Shown: positions 11,101 through 25,300 of the stretch, in pieces
Position numbering within the stretch: the stretch's first letter is position 1
Layout: every line of letters starts with the position of its first letter
NCBI GenBank assembly: GCA_009760855.2
Contig: WPIO01000012.1
Span: 5,292,501 to 5,356,500 of the forward strand
Length of the DNA stretch: 64,000 bases
DNA from: Cristatella mucedo
Taxonomy: Eukaryota > Bryozoa > Phylactolaemata > Cristatellidae
Direction of reading: 5' to 3'
Made by a program: the position numbers and the translations under genes
Notes under the pieces: generated by a model
Seen by the model: only the letters and a program-made list of their open reading frames with translations
Told to the model about the DNA's origin: nothing
The model's database searches: none

Positions 11101-14100
11101 TGTGCAGGGCTCACTCTCTCTGCCTCACAACTGGGAGGGGCAGACCGGAAGCCTGGATGCCCTGTGGGCTTGCGTTAGCAAAATACAGCGCCGGCATGCA
11201 GCTGCCTTCTCGCTTGACGACCGGGCCGAGGCCGGTGTTAGCAAGCAGCAACTGGTGTTCGCCTGCCAACAGTCGTCGGCCACCACTATCGAGCGCGAGC
11301 TTCAGCATTTCCTTGTGCGGCTGCCCTCCGATCTCGTGCTGGACGTGCATCCGCTGCAGGCGCGCTGGCTTGAGCTGCGTGGTGGCACTGCTGCACTCCG
11401 GCTGCTAGAGCAGCAGTCGGCGGCAGAAGGTCGTTGCGTGCGATTCCCTCGGCTCGAGCCGAACAGCGGCTCAGGCTGCTGCGTCAGCGGCGGTGGCCAG
11501 GGCGCAAGGGGTGGCGGTGTGATCCTCATCGAGGGCAGTGATGGAGAATTGGCAAAGACGAGACTGGTCGACCTGCTGAATCTCGATTGCCTGGTGGCAA
11601 AGGAGTGCATCTTGGGCATGCCTGGCGCTCTGACCTACTTTACTAGTACCGAAGGTGCAGGTGCCCTAAGCAGGATCGAGGAGGACACCAAGACAATCAT
11701 TTTGTATGATCAACCATCTGGTACTGATGAACAATCTTGTACCAGGCAGCTCACTGCCAGTTGTGGCCATTGCAGAAGGCGACCGAACTATGGCTGTGCT
11801 GATAATGATCGCTGGTGCTGCTTGTGGAATGGCACGTGGATTGTCGTATGCCATGCAGATGCAACCAAGCTGGCTTGCCATGCTCTTGTGGTCCCTGCAG
11901 GGCCCCGTCTGCAGCCAGAGGGCGCTGCTGCCGAGCGCGTTGTGAGAGCCGGTAAGGCAGCCAGCATGTGCCTTCTTTAGGCATGGCTTGCCACACTGCC
12001 TGAGAGTCGCTAGCTTGCCATGTGGACACCATCGTTTCCACTCTCTTGCATAGCTGATGTGCCATTAGCCTTAACTTGCAGGTACATGCGCGTGAGCTTG
12101 TTGTTGCATTTTGGGCTAAGAGCCACAGCAACTCAGTCTGAACTCGTGCCAGTACTTGCTTCTAGAAGGACTGCTGTTCCGGTCTCACCTGCTGTGTATG
12201 GCGATGCTTAGTTTTTTTGGTGCAACATTATCTCTAGGCAGTCCCCCATTCAAATTAACATAAGATTTTGATGCTGCTACAGGAGGACACAGCATCGAAT
12301 CTGAGAGGTCTAGGAGTGTGCCACTGAACGGTGCATCGACCGGAGCGATGGCAGTCACGGGTGCTGGCAGGCTGCCCTGCAAGGCACTCATCCATGCCGT
12401 TGGTCCGCTGAAGCCTTGCAGTAGTGCCGAGGCAGTCGAGCAGCAGCTGCAGCAGACGGTGGTCCAGGCTCTGAGACTTGCTGCCAAGCAAGGCCACTCA
12501 AGCGTAGCGGTTTTGGGCTTCTATGGTGGCAGCAATGCCTGCTCGATCCACCAAAGTGCCCAACTGCTCGTGTCGTCCACGAAGCGAGCGCTGGCCGTTA
12601 GGATGGCCCAGGGCCAGCTGAGCAGAGTGCTGCTCGTCGACTCTGATCCGGCCGTCATTGGGCTTCTTCGCACAGCCATGACAGAGGCATTTGCCTCTGA
12701 GCCCAAGTCCATTCTCGCTGCTTCGCCGGCAAAGTTGGAGCAAGCGAACCTTAAGTTTGCAGCTTTATTTGTCCCACCAGCATCGCATGTTCCTGCTGAA
12801 GTTTCACAGGCTGGTACCGAAGAAGCAAGGGCTGCTACTACAGCAGCAGGGGCGGCTATTAGAGCAGCAGGGGCTGCTACCACAACAGCAGCTCCTACTA
12901 CCAGAGCAGCAGCTCCTACTGCAGCAATTGCTGCAGCTGCTCCTATAGCAACAGCTGCAGCTCTTACTGCAGCTGCGGCTCCTATTGAAGAAGCATCGGC
13001 TGCTACTGCAGCCACAGCAGTGGCTACTACTGCAGCAACCGCAGCAGTAACAGCTCATGGCGCTGGTCTGCCATTGATTACACCTTTAGGAGCAGATCCA
13101 GCTGCCTCTGGATCTTTACAAGCTGCTGCAGGTAGAGTGGCAATCCTTTCAGTGTTATGCATGTCCTGCTGCATCGCTCTGTTCTGTAGGGCAGAGCTGC
13201 TTTACTACACTATGCGTTGTCAGCAGTAAAGGAGAAAGCTTTTTTGTCTAGTTTGAGTTCCAACGTGGAGGTAAGCGTTACTTTTGCCAGCACAGGTGTT
13301 TTAATTCTGCTGATACTCGGAGAGTCGATGTGACCAGTGAATTTTACAAGCCGTTGAAGTGATCAGTTACTGTTAATTGTGTATCTCTCGGTGGTTAGGG
13401 AGTGGGATCGACTGTTCTTCACAGTGCATCAGTTGGCAGTGAGGAAATGAAGGAGAGTTGCAAATGATGGGAGGTAGTAAGAGACCTTGTGACCGAGACA
13501 GAGATCAAGACGGACAGACGCAGGCAGCGAGTGAAACTGAGTTCATTCCTACCCAAATTGGCATGCACGAGATGCCCGATGATGATGCTGCTGCTTTTGG
13601 CTAACCGTGCATTCAGATAGATTTGTTGTTGCCTTTCCACAATATAGGCTCTTCATTGAGTCACGTCGTTAGGAGTCAGAAATCGAACTTGAGCATCTCT
13701 GTCGACGTTCGTTGTATTGATTTGCCCGATCAGGAGGTAATCAGCAGCATCCAACATTTCATTTTTTCTGCTTGTTAAGTAAGCAACATTAACTTTTTAT
13801 CGAACACAGAGGCATGTTTACACGTTTACCCGCTGCAGGCAGACGTGTATGTCTTGGTTACAAACTGTAACCTCGACTTTGCGTGTGACTTATACACGAA
13901 CCGTCTGCAGTCTACTATCGACATTCCGCTGCGGTGTCCACCAGGAGTAAATTACTTGGCTGAAGGACAGACGATGGCTTTGGTGGTCCCGGCACAGTAC
14001 AATTTACGCTGTGCAAACGTCGTACTGGCTTCATGTCCCTTGAATTCCTCAATGCATGCCGATCAGGTAAGATTTAGAACAGAGCTTAACAGGACATGGC

Positions 14101-17100
14101 TCTTGTGTAGCGTATTTTTCTGTACCTCCTCTCACACCACATCTCTCTTGTACAGTTGACCCGGCAGGTAGCTTCGCACCTAGGTCGAGGTGAGTGCTCA
14201 TAATATGGCATCGAGTCATGAAGCATGCAACTAGTATTTCCTGTCGAAACCTAGGATGTTAAACTCGTGTAAACCCGAGGTTATAATATAACTCTGTATA
14301 GCACCGTAAGAGAACTGCATCTCTTTCTAGGTACTTGATGTGCTAGGCAGGAAGCATGTCATGAAAACATGCAGATCATCAGGGAGCACAAGAAAATTCA
14401 CAAGAGCGAAGCTATGTGGAATCTGTGGAGTGTAGCTTCTATTCAACTGACATTAAGTCGAGTTGGTTATTTTGCTACCTTTATCAGGTGTGGTCCTAGG
14501 CTTTGGGAGCGTACGAAGTCATCAAGTATTTGAGATCGGTTAAGAGGATTGCTCAGAGACTGCAGTCAATGAAGTTCGTTTTTTCACTATCGCGATCCCT
14601 AAAAAATGCACCGAATTGCTGTGTCAACAGTAGGTATTTTTTTCTTGCAATCTAACTTCAGTTGTACGGAATGACAGTCGAGCCGATCGTCATGTGTCGG
14701 CCATTGGAATAAGTGTTGTGTGCCACCGACAACAATACTAATTATCGAGACCGAAGTACACAGGTTCATTGGAAAAAAGTATAATTTTCTGTGGACTTTT
14801 TGAAACGTTGCATGACCTGTAAAGCCTTCCAAAGTTCATGAATTGTCTTGTTGTTGAGCCAACAACCTTCCGTTTTTTAAGGAAACCTCTGCATATACAA
14901 TTCAAATCAATTAGAGTAGAGCCAATTGCTTGAACATCAACGCACTGCTAGTAAATGCTGCTTCGTTGTGCATGCTAATGTGCAGTGTTATTGCACGAAG
15001 AAGATTGTCGTGTGGGCTTTGCACCACAGTGGAGGGAGAGCAGGGAGGGTGGTTCTATCGAGTAGCTGACTCTGGCCAAGCGGTCCAGTGTTCGGTTGCT
15101 GTCGTCGCCAAATCGACAGTTGTGAACAGAGATCTCAAGCTGGGACCATATGCTCATGCATGCCTTGAATTCGCGCCTTGCTGCATGCTTGCAGCTGCTC
15201 AGGAGACTCGCCTTCGATTGCCTGGTTCAGGCCGACAATCTGGGTGCGGTCACCATAGCCATGCCACCTCTCGGATCCAGCTACGGTGGCTTCCCAGTTG
15301 ACAAGGCGGCCGGCTTGCTGTTTCAAGGCATCGCCGACTTTCGTGATGCTAGACCGCAGGCGATCACAAGGCGTGTCATAATCACCGTGCCCACAGCAGT
15401 TGTAAAAGAGGTGAGAGGCAGCAGCCATTACCAACGACCAAAGAAAAAACTTGGGTGGGGGACACCAGGCGCTGGCTGGCAGGGTTGCCTCACCTACTGC
15501 CTGCCTACCTGTGGGCATCCCGGAGCTTTAGGCTTCCTTTTTCGTTCGCTTTCAGGTTTACGAGAACTCGGGTGACTTCTTGCTGTCATCTTGTCTTAGC
15601 TACGGCCGCGGGCTGGAGAAGAGCACGTGGAGGTTGGGTGCCACCAAATCTCTACTGTTGGGTGCCGGCTCGGTGAGAGCAGCCACCCAGCCTACGCCTG
15701 CCAGAGCTGCCGGTTCTGCCGCTGACCACTTGCCATCGTCGTCGCAAGTGGTCGTCTCAGGTGAGAGCGACCAGGCAGCAAGCTCAGCTGCACCGTTATG
15801 CCGCCGGCATAGTGTGGTCGCCTGTCGCCCATCATGCGATGCATGGCAGCTGCACGGGCAGCTTGTGTTCTGCTTAGCCTCATGATTTTGCCCGCTGCTA
15901 TTGTGAGCTGCGAAAGTAGGAACTTGATTGTGCTACCTCTGTGAACGTTGAATGTGACATGCCGTGATAAGAGATGCCGGCCCAATCACCTGGCGGATAG
16001 GTGGGAAGTGTGAACACGGTTTTGGCAAGTAAATGCTAAGCCCAAGCGTTAGTGGTAGGGTTTTGTAGTGTCGATGCTGAAAGAGTTATTACGAGCAGGT
16101 CGAATGCGAGAGAACACGTTGGCCGTGCAGCTGGCCTTCTTTTCTCATTCGTTCGGGTGAGGTACGAGCCGACTGGACGTCGATGCAAGTCGGCATCAAG
16201 GATAGGGGTGTCACTGGCAACTTGTAGCTATATGTACGAGTAAAAAACTCGCGGGGAAACACGTACACATGCTCTTGCTGTTTCAAAATCTCACTGTAGC
16301 ATGCACAACGCATTTATGAAATGATTACACTGAATGCTGTCATAGTTACTGGCCACAGCTAATGTTTGGTGCATATGCTTGTTATGGTAACATGGTAAGT
16401 GTTTGAGCTTGATTCCTGGATTTTCTTCACAGTCACTAAACTTGTACGTTTGTCAAATGCTCATGAAGAAACTGCTGTGTAAGGAAATTTTAAAAGGATG
16501 GTCAGAAGCTGGGATCGGGTGATAGAGATAAGGTAGGAAAAAAGAGAAGGGAGAAAGAGAATCAGCTTAACTAGTTATGAATAGATTTATATTCCATTTC
16601 TCTCACTCGAAAGAGTCTCACATTATGGCTGAAACTGCAGATGCTCCCTTTGAGTAATTAAAGAATTTTGTATGGAATGCCAGGCAGGCTAAAAGTTGCA
16701 CAAACCTTGCGAAAATAGTTATGGATAGCTCAAAGACAAATGTTAATGATGTGGGCATGTTTGCACACAATGAAGTTGTTTTTTCACGATTCGTGATCTC
16801 TTTAATCTGGCTTGGCCTCGAGGCCACAAGCTCTTGCCTTGTTTCTTTTACTGCAGCACATTCCACAGACCCCGAGTTTTATGATAAAGATGGGATACTG
16901 ATGTAGGCAGAACTTCTTGCCTTAGCCGCCTGCTGATGCCGTCCCACAAACGTCCTCGGGATTTTGATTAGGTAATTGGGTGGGCATCTGTATCAGTGCC
17001 ACATCAGATTCACCAAAAAAGTACATAGCTAGCTTATACTGCTTGGTGTGAGTCGTTAGATTTGGATACAGGATAACGACCCCGAGCATACTGCCGAACC

Positions 17101-20100
17101 AGTAAAGGAATTTCAAAGAAACTGTGTGTGGTGCTTATGTAGTGGCCCACCTAGCCGCCTGGACCGAGTCCATAGACTGTGGCTGATATCGACGGGTGTC
17201 TGAGGTGTGGCTGCAGGAGGTGACTTTCTTTCCGCCTATACAAGTATCTGACTAGTAGTCTGACCTTTATTGCAAAATTCAGGTTCTGATGAATGACAGC
17301 ACAAGAGATATCACCGAAGCTTGTGTCTTCTATGCCAAGCCAGCTGGAGAGGTCGGAAAGACTCAATGTGGAGTACCAGCAAGGCACTGAATTTTCTACT
17401 TGTAGAAAAACCTGTAAGATTACCTGCCACTAGCTTTGGCTCATCATCTAGATCAAATAGTGCTCAAGGTATGCCAGAACGAGAGTTGTGTGTGATTTTC
17501 CAAGAAATAGGCTGTAGATACATGTATGCTATACCTAGAAGAAGAGATACATGTAAGAGAAACCATATGCTGCAAACGTCGTGGAGTTTTTTGTAATAGT
17601 TGATATATTTCAACGAAATGCGTCCTGCCCAAATTAGGAATTTATCTTGCATCATTTGAAACAAGCAGAGCTGAACTTGCATTTCAAGTTTCACTCCGAT
17701 AGGTGAAGTTTTGGTACAGTTATGGAATTTACAATGCACCAACCAACACTGGAAGTGCAGCATAGAAATCATTAGAATGCACCTCCACAAGCTTCGCACA
17801 TGTATCTCAATCTACATAGGTTCGACAAATTGGGATACAAGTCACTTGTGATGCAGAGATAGGAAGATTGTGTATATGTAGATTTGCTGCTTTTGGTTTA
17901 CATCCAGTTAGGCATGGTTTCCATAACAAATTATGTTTAGAGGCAGAAGTCATCAGAAAAAGTATTTTTTCTTTATATACCCCATTAAAAGAAGGTTCTA
18001 TTGCTACCATTGAAATGAAATAAGTGGCATTCCACCTCTTGATCGATATTTTATTCTTGTCTGCTGGCAAGAGCCGGGATTTATCAAGAATCCGCTAGCT
18101 TTTTATTTTGCTAAGCACGTGATTTAAACTGACACCTTTAGCCTGACCATTTCTGTGTTGCTGCTCATTGCTATTGTTAAGGGTAGTGTGTGAGCAGTCA
18201 CGAATGCAACGAAACTTGACGGAAATCACGACTATTTAGTACCAAGTTTAGAAAACGATTCAATAGAATGCCTTTTGTGGGTGGTCGACACTCCCAGGTA
18301 GCCGATTACGATAAAAAATTGGCTGGCTGCAACACAGGTCAAGACGACTCGAAAAGGTGCACTGCAATCTCCTTAGTCGGAACATTTGGTCTGGATTCGG
18401 CATTTGAACTGTATTTGATCATTGGGTAATATTTCGCTGGTTTACCATTCATGCATGCATTTGTTTCTATTAGGTTTCACAAGAAGTTTTCTAGGTACAT
18501 ATCACCTTGCCCATGACAGAGTAGCGTTTGTGCATGCCTACAGGCACACACACATGCATGCACATATGTTCAGAGAGTCTTAAACAACAATTTGACCATC
18601 TAACATCATGCAAGGTCTCTCACACGGCATTAGGCGCCTGGTAAGCGGTTTGTTGCTGCCTACGAATTCTCTGAATTCGAGTGCTTGTACAATGTGACTT
18701 TTTTTAGCATCAACTGAATCACTGAATCCTGAAGTCACGATGACCATTTGTGGTGGCTCTGTTGCCGAGGTCAAGCAGGCCGTTCAGTGTTTGATCAGAC
18801 ACTGCAAGACAATGCTGAAGCCTCTCGTAATTTGCGAACCTCAGCAAATTATATCCATTCTTAGCTCAAACCAGGTAGTTAACGATACATTTAGCAAGCT
18901 TATTTTGTGCCATGGCATATATGCATCTATCACGTAAGGGTGTTCGTTTGTATGTGCACTTGTGTGTAGTTCATGCATGCCGGTGTGTGATTCATGGGCA
19001 TATAAACTAGAAATGTGGCATGGCATGATCTATTCTTCTAGTTACAACCTTTTATTGTTAAGATTGAGTTCAATTAGCTCGGCTATGCCTGTCAAGTCAC
19101 TGAAACTGACTAGCCTATTTCAGAAAGGAGGCATTGCACTCAATTACTAGAGCAACTGTGTCACTGTGTACGAATTGATTCTCAATGCTCGAAATTTGGT
19201 GAGACGGCGATTGTGAAGGCATTAAAAAATTTTGCTCTATCTGAAATGGCAGTCTGAAACTAAGTGATAGTGATACGGCGTATATTCTGGGTGCTGGAGT
19301 TTGCTAGCAGTGCTACTGAAGTAGTGCGGACCGGCCTCAGCATTCGAGAGTCTGGTGGAGGCCTTTCGTGTAGGCCAATTAGAGGGCAGAGTGGGCAGAA
19401 TGTGACATCGCTGAGTGTTCGCAGTCTCTTCTACCTAGCACGATCAGTAGACGGTCAAGTCTGGTTTTAAAGCAGAGCTGTAGCCGCTCTTATTGTGCCA
19501 ACTTGCTCTGGGCTAAATTATCCAAGGACAGAATGCTAGTTAGTACCAGCTATGTTTGCATGCACAGATCTAAATAGCCACACACAAATCCACCACTCAC
19601 CGGCATGCCATTGGACCCTATTTAGATGTCTTGGCTGAAGGAAGAGTCTATTCCTCATGCTTCCGCTAACTATAGATAGGCCTCCTAGCATAGAATGGAG
19701 GCTGTCGAAGTGAGATGGCCCTAAGCTACAACAGTTTGCCTGAGCTTGGTATGATGCTTGAGCTCATTGGGACATTCGTTTGCCTGCCTGCTGAGGCTTC
19801 TCAGGCAACTTATCAGCATGTGCTCGCCCACTTGATCTTATGCATATGTGCATGCAAATGTGTACCATGTGTGCGTACATGAGTGCTCGCCCACTTGAAC
19901 TTATGCATATGTGCGTGCATGTGTGCGCACGTGTGTGTGTGTGCGCAGCCAACCTGAAATGACTTAAAATGAAAATTCATCGCACCCATTTTCCAGACGT
20001 AGCATTATTTGCTGTATATATTCAGTAGCTGACTTGCTACTTTTGAACAGAAACGAACTGCTTCATGGCATAACATGAACGGCTAGACCTTCGTGTTATG

Positions 20101-22336
20101 GGGACTGCTGCAGCTCCTATGAATGATTGTGCTTACAGGATAGATCATGGCTACTCGCACTGTGATGTACGATAAATACCTTACTTGATACTGGCATGAA
20201 ATCATTGGTCTACACGACTTTACAGTTGCTGCCAGTTGTTACTGCGCCAGGCTGCTATCAAATTGATTTTTAAAAGCAGGATCCGTCGAAAACTGGGCGC
20301 ACACTTGTATTTTGGAATCGAATTCATGCTGCTATTCGGTTAAAATGCTAATCAGCTTGATACATTTCGGTTGTTGATGTTGAAATAAATAAAAATTGCT
20401 CCTTCATTGCAGACCTAGAATTTCTTTGGCTTTTGTCTCCTTTAGCCTGCGTCAAGCAATCTGGTGTATTTTAAATAACTTTATGCCTTCTACTTGACAA
20501 GTATTCAGCTGCTCTGCAGTGCTCTACATTGCTTCCACGTTTAGTTATGCATTAGCCTAGAGTGCATAGCCTTAGCGACCCAGGTCAAGGGTTTAGATCG
20601 CACATCAAGCATTTCTCTATGGGCCTGTTGCAAGCTGATGTTATAGATTCTTCAGCTCATCTGCTCTCTATATAAAACGTGGCTCGTTGAATCAGCAGAC
20701 TTTTACTTAATGTCATGCAAAGATGCTTTAAATAAAATACCTAACTCGTAAAACTGCATAAAGGAATGCCGATGGCTTTCATTAGAACGTTGAGTGTAGT
20801 TGCTGGACTGCTGTATTACCCGAAATACTAGCGTTTCTTATTAGTTATTGCCTTGTCAATAAATTACTCCCCATATTTGGCTAAGTAGCAAACAGTCTGC
20901 TGTATGGCCTGCTGCTGCCTGCAATATTCGTAGGTTTCCCCGGTTTTGGGGTAATTGTTTCAATAATTTTGTCAACATGGTCGTAAGTACCTTACGTATT
21001 TTGACTGTAAACTTTGGATTTATTGGGAATGCTGCCAAGCCATGAAGCAAGCAACACCGTTCTACTGAAAAGCTTCTCTATTTAATATGAACAGTGAATA
21101 CGTAAACATAAAATATTCAGAGAAAGTCGCACTGCCTTGGTCTTGCTCAACCTATTGACTCGATGCAATATAGAAGATTCTTCTTCTTGAGAGAGATAAA
21201 TATTTGATAAAAACTGGTGAGAGTCTGGGGCTGTTTGCGTCAGGATGCAATGGCATCTATTCTATTTCTTTTGAGACAGATTTTATCCAGCAGATTCATA
21301 TCCTACATGTTTCCACAAGGGTCTGCCTTTGATCCACTGATGTAGTATACCTATATACATGGGACCTGAATAGAAGAAGATTCAAAACATTCATCCAGCA
21401 TTACTGCTATTTGTAATCTTAGCGGCTAACGTAGATGATTTGTGATTTGTCGTACTGAGTTCCTGTCTTTTTAGCCTTATTTTGCCCATCTTATAATAAA
21501 TTACAAAAAATCAAACTCCTAATGGGAAATTTAAGACACAATAGGTATTTTGAAATGTGCCTCTTTAACAATGCATGCAGCTTTTGCAACAATTCAGAGT
21601 TACGATCTCGATTGCTGGCATACTTCCTAATGCTTTTTTTATGTTTCAAGTTGTAAAGAGTACTAATCTTTGCTCCCTATCAAGAATATGGGCTCGGGTG
21701 CTGTCAAGGCTTGGCTGTGATTGTGATGCTGCAGTGCTCCGGGTTTTCGATTATGATGACACAGCACTGGCGGCTGCCAATCTTAGCGAATGGGATTTTG
21801 AAGACGTCACAGTGCGACTATGTCTTTGGCGATTGGCTTACATTGTGCTGCTGTATGGTTAAATGGGGGCTGCCAGACACAGAACAGTGCTGTCACCATC
21901 CGGTGCCTTTCGGCAGTGCCTGCCGTGACGATGTTCTGCCCTCTCTGTGGGGATGGGATTTACGATACACTATTTGGATTAGGTGCTCATTTCTGTCACT
22001 TGAAGACGGTGGGCAGCAAATACTTGATTTTCCCGGTCGTTGGCCGGCTAACTTTAAGTCCGGTAATATTTTTCCTCTACCAACATATCCTTTCACCTGA
22101 CTTGGGCAGTTCCATTCTAGCCATGCTTAGTCTCTACTTCCTCTGGATATATGCCACCTACTACGTTCCCACTCCTTGACGCAGCAAAACAAAAGTTAGC
22201 TGACTCAATAGCTTCATGTATATAGCAGGAGACGACCTTAACGGCCATCTCAAATACGTTCAGTGGGTGATTAAGGATTGCCCGGCTGCAGGACTGGAAC
22301 TCACGACCTGGGTCATGAATAGTAATATACCTTAAA

Positions 22337-22369
<33 letters not shown>

Positions 22370-25300
22370 GTAAAATACCTTACCCACGGGCTAGGAGGAG
22401 GCTGTGAGTTGCCTTCTGGTGGTATTGCTCGATATAGAGTTGTTGTAGTTAGGCAAGTTAGGTAGTTTAGTTTTGTTTAGTTTAAGTTAGGCTCTATTAC
22501 TGGGTCTTGGTCCAGGAGAAAGGAACTTGCTCTTCATGGCCCAGACCGTGGGTTCTAGTTCTGAAGGTGCGATCTTTATCTCCGGCTGCAGGCACTTGTG
22601 ATGGCCAAAAAGACTCTTCTGTCACTATGTAAATGAGGTGGTTAAATCAAGTAAGCTGTTATTTGGCCACCTAAGAGGCACCCACTGCATCACCGATTTT
22701 TTGTCGGTATGTCGGTATGATCTTCATTGACCGAAGGCATTGTATCAGCATGTTTTGTGGGATGCGATCGCCGAGTGAGGTGTAGGAGTCACCACGGCAG
22801 CATTGCACGTGGCGGGAGTGCAGCACGGTTGAATTGCGGCTCCGGTCGCTGCAGGTTCAGGAGCTGGCTCAGTATGTGCTTACCACGACCGGCTCAAAGC
22901 TGCAAATGGAAAGACTTCATGGAAAGGTCTGCCTGCTGCTGATGTGCCTCGACCGTGAAGCGGCCGACCAAGCACTGATGAAGCTCACCGATGTGCTGTA
23001 TGCCGAGCAGGCCGCCTTGGCTGATGAGGAGAGGCTGGCAACCACGACCGTCTGGCAGCACAAGTACTGGTCGAAAGGGGCATGGATCAACTACAGTCCG
23101 GCGTTGAGCAGGAGGCTCGAGGCCGCCTACACTGCCTCGAAGCAACAGATCAGCTACTTCAACGACGCAGGCGTGTACTTTGTCGACCTGGCACACATGA
23201 GGGACTATCGGTTTTCGTCTCAACCAGATGTCGCCGTGGTGAAGCGTATCAGCCTGGAGCCAGGTGAGGCCTTGCAAGCACATCTAGCTGAGCCGGCTGC
23301 ACCTGCTCATCAGCCGACTGGCTGCGACTGTACCTGCCTTGGGCAGCAACCTTCCCTCGTCGTGCTTCTGCCCTCGCATTGTGAGCCCATCGGCTGCTAA
23401 AAGTCAGAGGCGTTCTCGGGTCATCTTTTGATGTGAATCGCATTTGTCGTGCCTGTTGCACAGGCAAGCCTCTGTCGATTCGATAGAATTCGTTCCAGTT
23501 CGATAGAATGAACATTATTTGTGGCCTGTAATGTTCGACTTGTATGTTCTGTGGTTTGTGAGAGCTGGGGCCCAATTTCGAAACAGGATCTCACCTAGAT
23601 TCCATGACCTCGGTCGTGCAATAAAAATGCTAAACCACTGAGACTAGACGAGTGGCGCAATAAACCCCTCTGCTACGAGACACACACTGCACCACTCCCC
23701 AATGTGCTATTGAGAGATGCTTGAAAGACTCATGGGTGCATCTCAAGCTTACCACGAGGGTGGTGACGTTTTTGGCCGCCGAGCCAAATTATCTAGTTTT
23801 AACCTCTTTTTCACACAGACCTTGTGGCAATGGCTCACGCAGTGCATTCTGACTCGTGCTGCATGATGAACGCTGCTCGACTCGGTCTTGTCCACGTAGA
23901 CCTTGTGTGCTTCGATGGAGCTGTGCATGGGTTGACCAATCCACAAGGTTGTATGTCATATATTAAAGCTCGTGTGATGAGGCAGGCTGCATGACTTACA
24001 GGAGTTGAAATTGGCTCTGCAGGATACATGTTATCCGGGTGGCAGCTACCACTTTTGTGAACACCGACCGTGGACTGTGGGGTTGGTTATTCTCACTGCA
24101 GGGGGGGGGAATAGTTCGAGGTGTGGTCTGAGTATATGCAGGCCGGTACTGCTTCTTTCGTGAACAGCTGTCAGGAGCATCACCGGCAGTGCAAAGCTGT
24201 GGTCTGCCTGTGGTGTGGTTTGGACAGGCCGGTAACTACAGTCAGATGGTGGATTCACTATCGGGGTCGGCCAATGGACAGCCCGAGGGGAGGAGAGAGG
24301 AGACTCGAGTGTGAGAAGGGTGGGAAGGGAGTCGTGCATCTTGCTGCTCCGTGCCTTTGTGCAACAAACCATTGGTGTTGTTCTGGGCCAGCGTTCTGTA
24401 TGCCAAACCACACGGGGTTTACCTAATTGTTTATGACAGTCCCAGAGCACTAAAGAAAAGCTAGTCAGCATTAAGAAAAAGTGCTTAGCAGTGCGTGTGA
24501 AGTTTTCTGCAGATCAGATTATTTGTCCTGTCCTTGTGATGTCTTTGGTCTGTTCCAAAGTACGGACTTTGCGCATGCAGTCGCAGAAAAAGTTGGTCGG
24601 TTGAATCAGCAGTTTTATATACAGTTAGCAAAAGTTCTTTAGTCAAACCTCCAGAAGTGGGCAAGCCTAATACATCTGTCGATTTTTGAAAGTCCAGCCC
24701 CCTCTTTTTGCTAGCTGATTTAACAGCCTCTTTTTGTATAGCGATAGAAGAGCCTTAACGGCTATCACCACCGCTTGCAGTGGCGATATAGCATCGCCCA
24801 CGACAGGATTCGAACCCGCGACTTCGGGGCCAAGGTCGTGAAAAGCAACCGCCTTACCTAGTGAGCCATTACGGCTCTTCACGGCACAAATGCTCAACTG
24901 GCAGTTAGCTACGTGTTTTCTTGAGAAGCTTTCATTATGAAAATTCTTGATTTACTGCATGTGTTACTGGTAAATGTGTTCTCCTAAAAAATGACTGTGG
25001 TCATTTGGAATCGAACAGTAGTATTGAAATTATAAACAGAGGAATAGGAAGACGTGGAAGCCTGTAAAATACACAAGAAGCGTTTTTTCTTTTAGGGTGC
25101 TGTTTGACTGCCTTATTAATTATATTATTATCATTCCAGCTGGGAATGTCAAATATTAAACAACATGCGATATGCACAAAGCTGCACTAGTTGAGAATGT
25201 AAGATTACAACAAATGGAGGTTAAAGGTCACCGATCATAATAAAACTGGTTTATAATAATATAATAATAATATTGCACTTGATAAAGCGCCCTCAGAGAA

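Larger units (their letters stand above)
18875..22854. other. Intron between exons I and J
   Basis: Holds a degenerate SINE-like stretch (about 20550-20690), an unexplained open region (21575-22180), two SINE-A remnants and an ATT microsatellite. The rest is AT-rich and featureless. Confidence 0.5.

Noticed and set aside
12498-13058. Long minus-strand frames opposite exon C
   Set aside because: They are shadows of GCN/ACN triplets in the Ala-rich tract and the GC-rich macro codons.
14156-14189. Possible 34-nt exon coding [11 protein letters not shown] after exon E
   Set aside because: It has acceptor and donor, but exon E joins exon G directly in phase 0 and gives a continuous macro helix ([18 protein letters not shown]); including the small exon breaks the phase.
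23082-23283. Alternative frames over exon J
   Set aside because: The WWE domain lies in the 22834 frame; the others are shadows.
24103-24110. G-runs at 24.1, 43.9 and 48.0 kb as quadruplex elements
   Set aside because: Single runs without the four spaced G tracts needed for a quadruplex; more likely homopolymer drift or sequencing length error.
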